From Candidatus Forterrea sp. (GTDB lineage: Archaea > Iainarchaeota > Iainarchaeia > Iainarchaeales > JAAZKV01), in NCBI GenBank assembly GCA_020717885.1, contig DYDN01000021.1:1-11605 (forward strand): a stretch of 11,605 nt of DNA, written 5' to 3'. This document shows, piece by piece, positions 5,869 through 11,605 of this stretch (its first letter is position 1; every line of letters starts with the position of its first letter). The position numbers and the translations under genes are program-made. The notes beneath the pieces are model-generated. The model was not told the DNA's origin. It ran no database searches and worked only from the letters and a program-made list of their open reading frames with translations.

Positions 5869-6843
5869 TTGGCTGCAGCGAGTTTCAAGTACCTAGTTTT
5901 TCTCTTTCTTATTGCTCTAATCGCCTTTGGGGCGTATGCTCTTTTTGTCTTTAAGGACACTGTTCTAAGTAACGCGGTGTGGATTGCGGCATTTTTAGTT
6001 TTTGTTTGGATTATTTACAAATATGATTTTATCCTCCAGCTCCTTGATTATCAAAGAGCTGTAATTTATCGTTTTGGTAAAGTGAATCGTGTTGGGGGTC
6101 CTGGCTGGGCATGGGTTTGGCCGATTATTGAGCACTATGATCCTGTTGATTTGCGTGTTAAAACAATTGATGTTCCAAAACAGCATGTTGTTACAAAAGA
6201 TGGAATAGAAATTACTGTTGATGCAATTGTTTACCTAAAAGTCAAAAAAGATAATCAGAGTGTGGTTAATTCAGTGATTGAGGTTGAGGATTATGTTCAG
6301 GCTTCACAGTTATTTATTGTTTCTTCTCTTCGTGATGTTATTGGTTCGGTTCCATTAAGCGACGCAATTTCAAGTATTGATGTTATTAACGCAAAAATAA
6401 AAGAGAACTTGGCGCAAGTTTCAAAGGATTGGGGTATTGCGATTGAATCAATTGAGATTAGTGATATTGAGATTCCGGAAACAATTTTGCAGGCAATGCA
6501 CGATGAAAAGGCTGCGGTTCAGCAAAAGCTTGCCCGAATGGAAAGAGCACTTGCGCAAAAAGCCGAGATTGATGCAGTGCGCGAGGCAACTTCAAAGCTT
6601 GACGAGAAAGCTTTAGCATATTATTACATTAAAGCAATTGAGGGGATGGCAAACAGTAAGGGCAGTAAAGTGTTTTTCCCTTCTGAGTTCACAAGACTTG
6701 CGCAGAGTTTTGCTGATTCAACAGGGGCAAAAAAACCCGCGGTTCCCGCAACTCTTGCACCATACAAAAATTTGCTCAAGACTTACGTTGATTCCGCGGT
6801 AAAGAAATCAAGTGTGGCAAAAAAGAAAAAGAAGAAAAAATAG
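5869..6843 (+). CDS. Stomatin/prohibitin-like SPFH domain membrane protein
   Basis: This 324-residue protein has two N-terminal hydrophobic segments (about 7-27 and 34-50). An SPFH domain follows (about 57-215) with family blocks QRAVIYRFGKV, GGPGWAWVWPIIEHYDPVDLR, VTKDGIEITVDAIVYLKV, SLRDVIGSVPLSD and WGIAIESIEISDIEIPE. Then comes a charged Ala/Lys/Glu-rich coiled coil (about 211-250), YYYIKAIEGMA, and a C-terminal tail ending in a run of lysines. SPFH proteins form membrane-bound ring oligomers and organise membrane proteins or control proteases. Archaeal stomatins are often next to an NfeD-type protease gene, but none is present here. TTG 5869 is chosen because AGGTGA at 5856-5861 lies 7 nt upstream and no ATG or GTG is near. 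The lysine tail might bind acidic lipids or nucleic acid; this is inference. Confidence 0.92.
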   Translation: MAAASFKYLVFLFLIALIAFGAYALFVFKDTVLSNAVWIAAFLVFVWIIYKYDFILQLLDYQRAVIYRFGKVNRVGGPGWAWVWPIIEHYDPVDLRVKTIDVPKQHVVTKDGIEITVDAIVYLKVKKDNQSVVNSVIEVEDYVQASQLFIVSSLRDVIGSVPLSDAISSIDVINAKIKENLAQVSKDWGIAIESIEISDIEIPETILQAMHDEKAAVQQKLARMERALAQKAEIDAVREATSKLDEKALAYYYIKAIEGMANSKGSKVFFPSEFTRLAQSFADSTGAKKPAVPATLAPYKNLLKTYVDSAVKKSSVAKKKKKKK

Positions 6844-6884
6844 TTTAGTTTAAGTTCTTCTCTTTTTATTTATTCTATTCAACT
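6844..6884. terminator. T-rich spacer between convergent stomatin and rpo11
   Basis: The + strand carries CTCTTTTTATTTATTCT just after the stomatin stop. Archaeal transcription commonly ends at such oligo-T stretches. There is no clear stem-loop. Confidence 0.4.
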
Positions 6885-7157
6885 CTACTTAAGTTTATCA
6901 AATTCTTTTTTGAATTCAGCGAGCTCTTCCTTGACCTGCTTAATAGCATCTTCAAGAATTTTTTTAGGGGCTTTTCCGGAAGTTTTTACAACAAATTTTG
7001 CTCTCTTGTCAGACGGGTGGTCCAGTCTGTATGCGCAAAATTCCACTCCTTCCATTGAACCGATTTTTTCCTTTAAGAGGTTTGGCAGTGTGTGTCTTTC
7101 GCCTTCAATGTAAAATTCCAAGTGGTTTTTCTCGTTTGACAATATTTCTAGTTTCAT
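6885..7157 (-). CDS. rpo11: DNA-directed RNA polymerase subunit Rpo11 (RpoL)
   Basis: This 90-residue protein has the size and sequence of archaeal Rpo11. It shows MKLEIL at the N-terminus, the core EFYIEGERHTLPNLLKEKI (residues 14-32), then CAYRLDHPSDKRAKFVVKTSGK (about 41-62) and a long charged C-terminal helix. Rpo11 pairs with Rpo3 through an alpha-type dimerisation domain (the archaeal counterpart of the bacterial alpha dimer and of yeast Rpb3/Rpb11) and starts assembly of RNA polymerase. The start is well supported: GTAGGTGAG lies just upstream of the ATG. It follows csl4 on the same strand with an 86-nt gap, a pairing I recall from other archaea, linking RNA synthesis and RNA decay genes. 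A TTTTTAAT about 35 nt before the ATG may give it its own promoter. Confidence 0.95.
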   Translation of the reverse strand: MKLEILSNEKNHLEFYIEGERHTLPNLLKEKIGSMEGVEFCAYRLDHPSDKRAKFVVKTSGKAPKKILEDAIKQVKEELAEFKKEFDKLK

Positions 7158-7243
7158 TTAACTCACCTACAAATTATTCAAAAACAAACCATTAAAAATG
7201 CTGTTTTGGCGCTTCAAAAAATACGTTGTTTTCCAATTATGCC

Positions 7244-8047
7244 TTAAAAATTGTTTTGTTGTCCAAAGCTTCTATTATCTCTTCTTGGCACAAATCCGCG
7301 GTTTCCGCCTGCACTATGGCCGCCAAAGCTTCTTCCTTCTCCGCCGCTGCTATGCCCAAATCCTCCACTTCTGCTTCTGTCGCCGCCGAATCTTGGTCTT
7401 CTGTCTCCAAATCCTCCGCGTCCGCCAAAGCCTCCTCTTCCTCCCCTAAATCCTCCACCGCTTCTAAAGCCCCCTTCTCTTGGGGCAAATTCGCGTGGTT
7501 TTTGTTCTGCTTCAAACCATTTTCTTTCTTCTGAGCTTCCGCAGTCAAGGCACATTAATTTATCATTTGAGTATTGCATTTCTTTTCTGCAAGTTGAGCA
7601 GTATGCTTTTATTACTCCGAGTCCCTTTTCGCTTGTAAGTAAATCAATTGCTAGGGGACTAGCCATTTCTATTCTTGCTCTAACAAGATCCCCGATTTTT
7701 ACTGCCTTTCTTAGTTCCGCCACGTATTCAGTTGAAACATTTCTGATAGGTAATTGTGCTGTTTTTATTCCCATTATTTTTTTGCCGCCTTCTGCGCTTA
7801 GGAGTTCTATTACTGCTGTTGATTCTTTCACAAGCATTACTCTTCCAACAACAATATCTCCTTGTCTGAGTCTTTCTACCCTCTTCCCGCTTATGCGTGC
7901 CTCTTTTTTTACATCATCAAGTACCGCTTCGCCAGTTGCGGTTGCTCTTATGATTCCTTTATCAGAATAAGTATTCTTTCCTGCGGAGTATTCTTCCTCA
8001 GTAGTTATGCTTTCTCCAGGGAGAACAATTTTTTGTTTTAGATTCAT
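7244..8047 (-). CDS. csl4: Exosome RNA-binding subunit Csl4 with a Gly/Arg-rich C-terminal tail
   Basis: This 267-residue protein has three parts. Residues 1-55 are the Csl4 N-terminal domain (VLPGESI, EEYSAGKNTY, ATATGEAVLDD). Residues 62-140 are an S1-type RNA-binding barrel (GDIVVGRVMLVKESTAVIEL ... KIGDLVRARI). A zinc ribbon with Cys150, Cys153, Cys166 and Cys169 follows. Csl4 caps the archaeal RNA exosome with Rrp4, feeds RNA into the Rrp41/Rrp42 ring and recruits the DnaG subunit. Typical archaeal Csl4 ends soon after the zinc ribbon, at about 180-190 residues. Here a low-complexity tail of about 80 residues (186-262) follows, with FRGGRGGFGGRGGFGDRR-type repeats. Such RGG tails bind RNA and promote condensates in other proteins. 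The ATG has a GGTGAGG site upstream. It is likely co-oriented and co-regulated with rpo11. Several open frames antisense to the tail are artefacts of its GC-rich repeats. Confidence 0.94.
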   Translation of the reverse strand: MNLKQKIVLPGESITTEEEYSAGKNTYSDKGIIRATATGEAVLDDVKKEARISGKRVERLRQGDIVVGRVMLVKESTAVIELLSAEGGKKIMGIKTAQLPIRNVSTEYVAELRKAVKIGDLVRARIEMASPLAIDLLTSEKGLGVIKAYCSTCRKEMQYSNDKLMCLDCGSSEERKWFEAEQKPREFAPREGGFRSGGGFRGGRGGFGGRGGFGDRRPRFGGDRSRSGGFGHSSGGEGRSFGGHSAGGNRGFVPRRDNRSFGQQNNF

Positions 8048-8128
8048 TTCCTCACCAATAGTATTTTATACCAAAAAAGCGTCTTTTGTTGGTTAAGGAA
8101 TAATTTCATAATAAGGGTTATAAATCAA

Positions 8129-9121
8129 GTGGTAGCAATGGTTCTAGAATCAATTATTGGGGAGGAGAATATTCGAAAACATCCCGTTTTTGTCTTTTTT
8201 CTTGCGATAATAATCACGATTGGGGCAATTTACTTTGCGGGGGTGCTTTTCCCTGCTCATGCCTCAGTTCTTTCGGTAGCATTTGTTACAATCGGGTTAG
8301 TTCCTCTTGTTTTTAATGTTCTTGCGGATGAGGAGGCCGAGGAAATGGTCGTTCATAGAAAATTCGGTAACTTTTTTGCCCGCCACTTTAATGTGATAAT
8401 GCTTTATGTGTGGATTTTTGTAGGAATAATTGTCGCTTTTGCTCTTGCGTACGCTTTTATGCCGGTTGAAATGAAACCAATTATTTTTGATGAGCAGATT
8501 AAGGCGTTCTGCGGAATTTCAGGAGAGTGCAATGGTAACACCCCATTTTCAATTGCTGGCCGTGCCTCCGCAATGGCAACGAACGCATGTTTATCCACAA
8601 ACAGCAGCTTTTCTTCCTGCACATTCTTCATCTTTGAGAATAATGCCGGAGTATTAATTTTCACGGTAGTACTTTCCCTGCTTTATGGGGTTGGGGCAAT
8701 TTTTATTATTGCGTGGAACGCCTCAATCCTTGGAATATTTTTTGGCGAAACCTTTCTTTCTGGCGCGCATGTTAAATGGGCGGGGATGTTTCAAAGTATG
8801 CTTGTGGGTCATGGGCCCCCTGAACTACTAGGGTATGTTTTTGGTGCGCTTGCTGGGGCAATTCTCTCCGCAATGGTTGCAAAAAGAGATTTTTTTACTC
8901 ATGGCGCGGGGGTTTTGATTAAGGATGTTTTGTTCCTCTCGGGTCTCGCAATTTTCTCTGTCGCGTATGGCGCGATAATGGAATCAGTTGGGATAGTGGG
9001 TAACTCTGATCCGCTAATGTCTTGGCTTTACTACGGTCTCGGATTTATTTATTTGCTCGTAATACTCCTTGCTGTGCTTGTTTATGGAAGAGTAAGACCA
9101 ATTAATCGGCTCGCGCTCTAA
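8129..9121 (+). CDS. SpoIIM/DUF95-like multi-pass membrane protein
   Basis: This is a protein of up to 330 residues with about six to seven membrane segments: approximately 19-40, 46-65, 88-112, 174-200, 226-250, 265-290 and 300-322. An extracytoplasmic loop between the third and fourth holds four Cys (CGISGEC, then NACL and SSCTF), possibly disulfide-bonded. The GHGPPELLGYVFGALAGAILSA block (about 225-247) matches the HGxxEL...G signature of the stage II sporulation protein M family, found in many archaea and bacteria that do not sporulate. Its function outside endospore formers is unknown. ATG 8138 and GTG 8129 are both possible; GTGGT just before the ATG resembles a ribosome binding site. 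It is divergent from csl4 and lies just upstream of the signal peptidase gene. Confidence 0.8.
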   Translation: MVAMVLESIIGEENIRKHPVFVFFLAIIITIGAIYFAGVLFPAHASVLSVAFVTIGLVPLVFNVLADEEAEEMVVHRKFGNFFARHFNVIMLYVWIFVGIIVAFALAYAFMPVEMKPIIFDEQIKAFCGISGECNGNTPFSIAGRASAMATNACLSTNSSFSSCTFFIFENNAGVLIFTVVLSLLYGVGAIFIIAWNASILGIFFGETFLSGAHVKWAGMFQSMLVGHGPPELLGYVFGALAGAILSAMVAKRDFFTHGAGVLIKDVLFLSGLAIFSVAYGAIMESVGIVGNSDPLMSWLYYGLGFIYLLVILLAVLVYGRVRPINRLAL

Positions 9122-9146
9122 ATAGCCTATGCGTTTTGCTGTGCGG

Positions 9147-9155
9147 TTTATAAAT
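9147..9155 (+). promoter_or_regulatory. TATA box of the signal peptidase gene
   Basis: TTTATAAAT is centred at 9151, exactly 26 nt before ATG 9177, with no ribosome binding site between them. This fits a leaderless transcript and is the reason for choosing ATG 9177 over the in-frame ATG at 9129. Confidence 0.65.
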
Positions 9156-9176
9156 TGTTTTTTTGTTTCATATTTT

Positions 9177-10010
9177 ATGGCAAAGTTTATTCCAAAGAAA
9201 AAACAAAAATCTTATCTTGAGGGCCCAAAGTCCATTTTGTCAGGTGTGCGTTCTCGTTTTGCTTTTCTAAAATGGATTGACCCATTTACTTATGTTGATT
9301 TATTTGTAATTCCTCAAGTGAAAAAAGTTTCAGATTCAGAATTATTAGAGTTTGTTGTAAATGTTGTTTTCGCTTTTATTTTCGCCGCGGCAATTTATGC
9401 GATTTTGGGCGCGCTCCTCCAAACATCAACCCCGCTTGTGATTGTTTATTCAGCCTCAATGGAGCAAACTTTCTTTAGGGGTGATGTGATGACTCTTGCA
9501 AAAGTAAATCCGACAGATAATTTCGGCGAAGTGGTGTCGCTTGATAGAAATATTAGAAATACTGCGGTCGCGGACTTTGCATCTGTACAGTATAATGGTA
9601 ACCAGCTTAGTTCAATAACTTTTTTTAATTCTGATTCAACTATTGCAAAAGAGGTTCCGCTAAAAACCGAGGGTTCGGTTGTAGTATATACGGCATACCC
9701 CTCAGGGCTTCCAATTATTCACCGTGCAATAATTCTAATTCACGCGCTTGATGGCGATTTCATTTTGACAAAAGGGGATAACATGCAAACAAACAAGACT
9801 TTTGATGAGGATTGTGGAAAAATCACTACCGGCTCAGTTTTTTCTCAAAAATCCTGTATTACTCTTTACCCGGTTCCTGTTGATGAGCTTGCAGGTAAAA
9901 CAGTTTTTATGATTCCAAAAGTGGGGTGCGTAAAACTTTGGCTTGTGGATGATTTTTCTTCAATAATTTCTCGCGGGCACTTGCCAAGCGACTTTAAGGG
10001 AATCTGTTGA
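9177..10010 (+). CDS. Signal peptidase I (archaeal, Sec11-like)
   Basis: This 277-residue membrane protease removes signal peptides from exported proteins on the outer face of the membrane. Numbering from ATG 9177: a basic N-terminal stretch (MAKFIPKKKQK), a membrane segment at about 58-81, then the catalytic block VYSASMEQTFFRGD with nucleophile Ser94, IIHRAI with His182, and LTKGDNMQTN with Asp201. His in place of the bacterial Lys is the archaeal/eukaryotic type. About 85 residues separate Ser94 and His182, longer than in compact Sec11 proteins, so an extra surface domain is likely. Two Cys near GKITTG and QKSC (about 213 and 226) may form a disulfide. The upstream in-frame ATG at 9129 would lie before the TATA box and is unlikely. 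It may process the exported or variable proteins of this cell; that is only inference. Confidence 0.92.
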   Translation: MAKFIPKKKQKSYLEGPKSILSGVRSRFAFLKWIDPFTYVDLFVIPQVKKVSDSELLEFVVNVVFAFIFAAAIYAILGALLQTSTPLVIVYSASMEQTFFRGDVMTLAKVNPTDNFGEVVSLDRNIRNTAVADFASVQYNGNQLSSITFFNSDSTIAKEVPLKTEGSVVVYTAYPSGLPIIHRAIILIHALDGDFILTKGDNMQTNKTFDEDCGKITTGSVFSQKSCITLYPVPVDELAGKTVFMIPKVGCVKLWLVDDFSSIISRGHLPSDFKGIC

Positions 10011-10086
10011 TGCTTCTCATTTAAAATAATAAGTTTGTTATCACTTTTCCCCCAAAAATGACTTAATTTTTTCTCTCGCAAGCAGG

Positions 10087-10094
10087 TTTTTATT
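10087..10094 (+). promoter_or_regulatory. TATA-like box before the small membrane protein
   Basis: TTTTTATT is centred about 26 nt before ATG 10116, again without a ribosome binding site. It is T-rich and weaker than the box at 9147. The remainder of 10011-10115 shows no other signal. Confidence 0.4.
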
Positions 10095-10115
10095 CTCTAA
10101 AAGCCTATTTTTTTC

Positions 10116-10553
10116 ATGTTTGATTTTTTTGGGTTTTCGCTTGGCGAAGAGCTTGTTTTTCAACTAACTATTGGTTTGCTTGGGCTCATAATTTTGCTAA
10201 TTGTAGTAATACTAATCCTTTTTGTGTGGAACTCGCACAAGTCTCCTGAAGAGAAGCATGCTATAGTTATTGCAAAGAAGGTTCTTTCCCTTAAAGAAGA
10301 TCCAAAGAAAGGAATAGCGGTTGAGAAGAAACTCCAAATTAAGATGGGTGAGAGTACACTTAAGTCTCTGCTCGTAAAAAAGCTTAAACCAAAGATTGAG
10401 TCCCAGCTTGGAAGCAAAATTGATGTAGTGGATATTAATGCGAAAGGAGATGTTTTCCTTGTGCTTGCAAATATTGCGGGTGCAAAATTGCTTCTAAAGC
10501 TTGATTCCTCTGGAAAGATCTTGGATTATGAACGCGCGAAGAAGAAATTGTAA
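10116..10553 (+). CDS. Uncharacterised single-pass membrane protein
   Basis: I do not recognise a family. The 145-residue product has a short N-terminal segment, one strong membrane helix at about 17-41 (LTIGLLGLIILLIVVILILF) and a basic cytosolic domain of about 100 residues. That domain looks alpha/beta: Lys-rich helices (HAIVIAKKVLSLKEDPKKG, STLKSLLVKKLKPKIESQLGS) alternate with strands (KIDVVDINAKGDVFLVLANIAGAKLLLKLDSSGKILDYERA). The C-terminal part resembles a small repeat in which an output residue pattern GKILDYE ends a beta hairpin, as in PepSY-like domains, but the match is too weak to name. The reading frame is well supported by codon use and by its position between signal peptidase and PCNA. 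Its promoter appears to be its own and leaderless. Confidence 0.8.
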   Translation: MFDFFGFSLGEELVFQLTIGLLGLIILLIVVILILFVWNSHKSPEEKHAIVIAKKVLSLKEDPKKGIAVEKKLQIKMGESTLKSLLVKKLKPKIESQLGSKIDVVDINAKGDVFLVLANIAGAKLLLKLDSSGKILDYERAKKKL

Positions 10554-10598
10554 TGGTTCTTCTTTTGTGCTTTTGTAATGTTTTTTTTCGCACCCCCC

Positions 10599-10642
10599 TT
10601 AGGGTTTTTTAAACCTAATGAGCTTCCTTCTTTATCAGAAGG
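10599..10642 (+). promoter_or_regulatory. PCNA promoter region with two inverted repeats
   Basis: TTTTTTAAA (10605-10613) is a likely TATA box predicting a start near 10635. It lies inside an imperfect palindrome: TTAGGGTTT pairs with AAACCTAA with one bulged G (10599-10618). A second stem, CCTTCT-TTATC-AGAAGG (10626-10642), covers the predicted start and runs into the ribosome binding site. Either could be an operator; this is inferred. Confidence 0.45.
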
Positions 10643-10651
10643 CGGCTAATG

Positions 10652-11395
10652 ATGGAACTTATACTAAAAGGGGCGGATGTTTTTAAGAAAAGCATTGAGG
10701 CAATAAGCGTTCTAATTGATGAGGCCGAGCTTGTTATTTCTGCAAATGGGGTTGAGCTTAAAGCAACCGACCCTAGCCAAATCTCAATGGTTGATTTTTC
10801 GCTCCCAAAAAAAGCCTTCTCAAAATTTGAGGCGGTTGATACTAGGCTTGGACTTGATCTTGATTATTTGAATCAGGTGTTATCAAGAGCGCAGGCAGGG
10901 GACGAACTAGTTCTTTCTCTTGATGAAAAAAAAGCATTTTTGGTTGTTTCATTTAAGGGCATAGCTGAGCGCTCATTCCAAGTTCCTTTGATTGATGTTT
11001 CAAGTGCTGATGTTCCTAACCCAAGAATTGAATTTGATGCTGAGTTAATTGTGAGCGCAGGATTTTTGCAGAGCGCGTTTAAGGATGCGGCACTAATAAG
11101 TTCACACGTTGTTCTTGGCTGCTCTGAAGACAAGTTTTTTGTTAAAGCAAATTCTTCTAAAGGTAATTTGAATGAGGAAGTTAAACAAAACAAAGTTTCT
11201 CTCTCAGAGTTAAGGGTAAAGCGCGAGTGTAAGAGTATGTTCCCACTTGATTATTTGCAGGATATGCTAAAAGCTGCAACTTCTGACACAAAAGTTGATT
11301 TATTCCTTAAGAGTAATGCCCCTGCAAAGGTTTCATACTCGATAGGCGAAGCAAAAATTGGATATTTCCTTGCGCCAAGGATTGAATCCCAATAG
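10652..11395 (+). CDS. pcn: DNA polymerase sliding clamp PCNA
   Basis: This 247-residue protein has the length and blocks of archaeal PCNA: an N-terminal domain with FKKSIEAISVLIDEAELVIS and GVELKATDPSQISMVDFSL (about 10-50), RAQAGDELVLSLDE (about 84-97), the interdomain linker (about 115-130) followed by PRIEFDAEL, the second-domain loops, and the C-terminal FPLDYLQDMLKAA and YFLAPRIE. PCNA forms a trimeric ring around DNA and tethers polymerase, ligase, FEN1 and other PIP-box proteins. The C-terminal APRIE strand, where such partners dock, is intact. The start is ATG 10652, 6 nt after the AAGGCGG-like site; ATG 10649, one codon earlier, is equally in frame but closer. It has its own promoter region upstream with two inverted repeats, and the gene after it lies beyond the window. 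Confidence 0.96.
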   Translation: MELILKGADVFKKSIEAISVLIDEAELVISANGVELKATDPSQISMVDFSLPKKAFSKFEAVDTRLGLDLDYLNQVLSRAQAGDELVLSLDEKKAFLVVSFKGIAERSFQVPLIDVSSADVPNPRIEFDAELIVSAGFLQSAFKDAALISSHVVLGCSEDKFFVKANSSKGNLNEEVKQNKVSLSELRVKRECKSMFPLDYLQDMLKAATSDTKVDLFLKSNAPAKVSYSIGEAKIGYFLAPRIESQ

Positions 11396-11420
11396 TTGCA
11401 AAGCAGATTCAGGCATTTTT

Positions 11421-11443
11421 GCTCGTAAGGGTTTTGTAGAAAT
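11421..11443 (+). repeat. 23-bp direct repeat, copy 1, followed by a TATA box
   Basis: The 23 bases starting GCTCGTAAGGG and ending GTAGAAAT recur exactly at 11547-11569. TATATAAA follows at about 11447-11454. A GTG at 11474 lies about 24-26 nt past the box, so this copy looks like an upstream element with promoter. Confidence 0.8.
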
Positions 11444-11473
11444 GATATATAAAGCTTAAATTTTCTCGCAAAA

Positions 11474-11521
11474 GTGGCAAGAATTAAACCCGATTTGTCA
11501 AAAAAAGGAAACCTAGTTTAA
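11474..11521 (+). CDS. Possible 15-residue leaderless minigene
   Basis: GTG at 11474 opens a short frame (VARIKPDLSKKGNLV) ending in TAA at 11519-11521. It is placed where a leaderless start codon would be relative to the TATA-like box at about 11447. It could be a leader peptide, the truncated first codons of a duplicated gene, or chance. Confidence 0.2.
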   Translation: MARIKPDLSKKGNLV

Positions 11522-11531
11522 AAGCAAGTAT

Positions 11532-11570
11532 GATTTCTACAGAACCGCTCGTAAGGGTTTTGTAGAAATC
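11532..11570 (+). repeat. 15-bp inverted repeat containing copy 2 of the 23-bp element
   Basis: GATTTCTACAGAACC (11532-11546) pairs with GGTTTTGTAGAAATC (11556-11570) around a 9-nt loop. Fourteen of 15 positions match, and the other is G opposite T, which pairs in RNA. Copy 2 of the direct repeat (11547-11569) forms the loop and right arm. Copy 1 lacks the left arm. Confidence 0.75.
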
Positions 11571-11581
11571 CTTTATAAAGG
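11570..11581. promoter_or_regulatory. Perfectly palindromic TATA box
   Basis: CCTTTATAAAGG is a 12-bp perfect palindrome holding TTTATAAA. By the spacing used elsewhere in the window, transcription would begin near 11602, serving a gene beyond the right edge. Being symmetric, it could in principle support initiation either way. Confidence 0.5.
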
Positions 11582-11587
11582 AATAAA

Positions 11588-11605
11588 TAGGAGTTTGTAC
11601 TCCTA
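11588..11605. repeat. 7-bp inverted repeat at the right edge
   Basis: TAGGAGT-TTGT-ACTCCTA is a perfect stem with a 4-nt loop that ends exactly at the window edge. It overlaps the predicted transcription start and may be an operator or an RNA leader hairpin. Confidence 0.45.

Noticed and set aside
7226..7970. Long open frames antisense to csl4, including a Pro-rich and a Ser-rich one
   Set aside because: They mirror the GC-rich Gly/Arg repeats of the csl4 tail, have no ribosome binding sites or known domains, and csl4 is certain.
8116..8125. TATA-like GTTATAAATC as promoter of the SpoIIM-like gene
   Set aside because: At normal spacing transcription would begin after the start codon; it might instead serve csl4 on the other strand.
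9129..9176. Upstream ATG at 9129 for signal peptidase
   Set aside because: It would precede the TATA box at 9147-9155, and the extra 16 residues are not typical; ATG 9177 fits a leaderless start.
11421..11569. CRISPR array from the repeated 23-bp element
   Set aside because: There are only two copies, spacing is about 100 nt, each is followed by a TATA box, and there are no cas genes.
11396..11605. A tRNA or other structured RNA gene in the right-end stem-loops
   Set aside because: No cloverleaf or T-arm pattern can be drawn, and TATA-like boxes explain the layout better.

Overview
The window looks like archaeal chromosome. It carries Rpo11 and PCNA of archaeal type, a Csl4 exosome subunit, a LonB-type Lon protease, a DUF373 membrane protein and a Ser/His/Asp (Sec11-like) signal peptidase. 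Several genes have a TATA-like box centred 26 nt before the start codon, as in leaderless archaeal transcripts, and others have AGGTGA-type ribosome binding sites. The AT-rich composition, compact layout and presence of a diversity-generating retroelement (DGR) suggest a DPANN-type archaeon, but the sequence alone does not fix the lineage.

Region 1 (1-2653, + strand) is a DGR. It holds the 3' part of a variable-protein gene with a DUF1566/C-type-lectin-like end (1-726), its variable repeat (VR, 610-722), a GAAA-loop hairpin (787-802), an Avd-type accessory gene (787-1170), the template repeat (TR, 1388-1500) and a DGR reverse transcriptase (RT) with IGNHTSQ and YVDD motifs. VR and TR align over 113 nt without gaps. 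All 18 mismatches fall on TR adenines, the hallmark of adenine-specific mutagenic retrohoming. The RT reading frame runs straight through the TR, in the same phase in which the VR is read in the variable protein.

Region 2 (2678-4165, + strand) starts 54 bases after the RT stop. It encodes the C-terminal piece of an intein ending in VHN|S, followed directly by LonB from just before Walker B through the Ser/Lys protease domain. Walker A, the expected membrane segments and the N-terminal intein half are not in the window. The C-half has its own stop-bounded frame and a TATA-like box 26 nt before an in-frame ATG. It is therefore probably a split-intein lon gene whose N-half lies elsewhere, perhaps just upstream of the window. 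In that case the DGR would sit where the intein's homing endonuclease usually is.

Region 3 (4200-8047) holds a frameshifted Dabb-type gene and a DUF373 gene (both -), a stomatin/SPFH protein (+) divergent from DUF373, then rpo11 and csl4 (both -). Csl4 has an unusual Gly/Arg-rich tail.

Region 4 (8129-11395, + strand) holds a SpoIIM-like membrane protein, signal peptidase I, a one-helix membrane protein of unknown function and PCNA. The last 210 bases hold a duplicated 23-bp element, each copy followed by a TATA-like box, together with a 15-bp inverted repeat and two smaller palindromes. This looks like promoter or operator DNA for a gene beyond the right edge.
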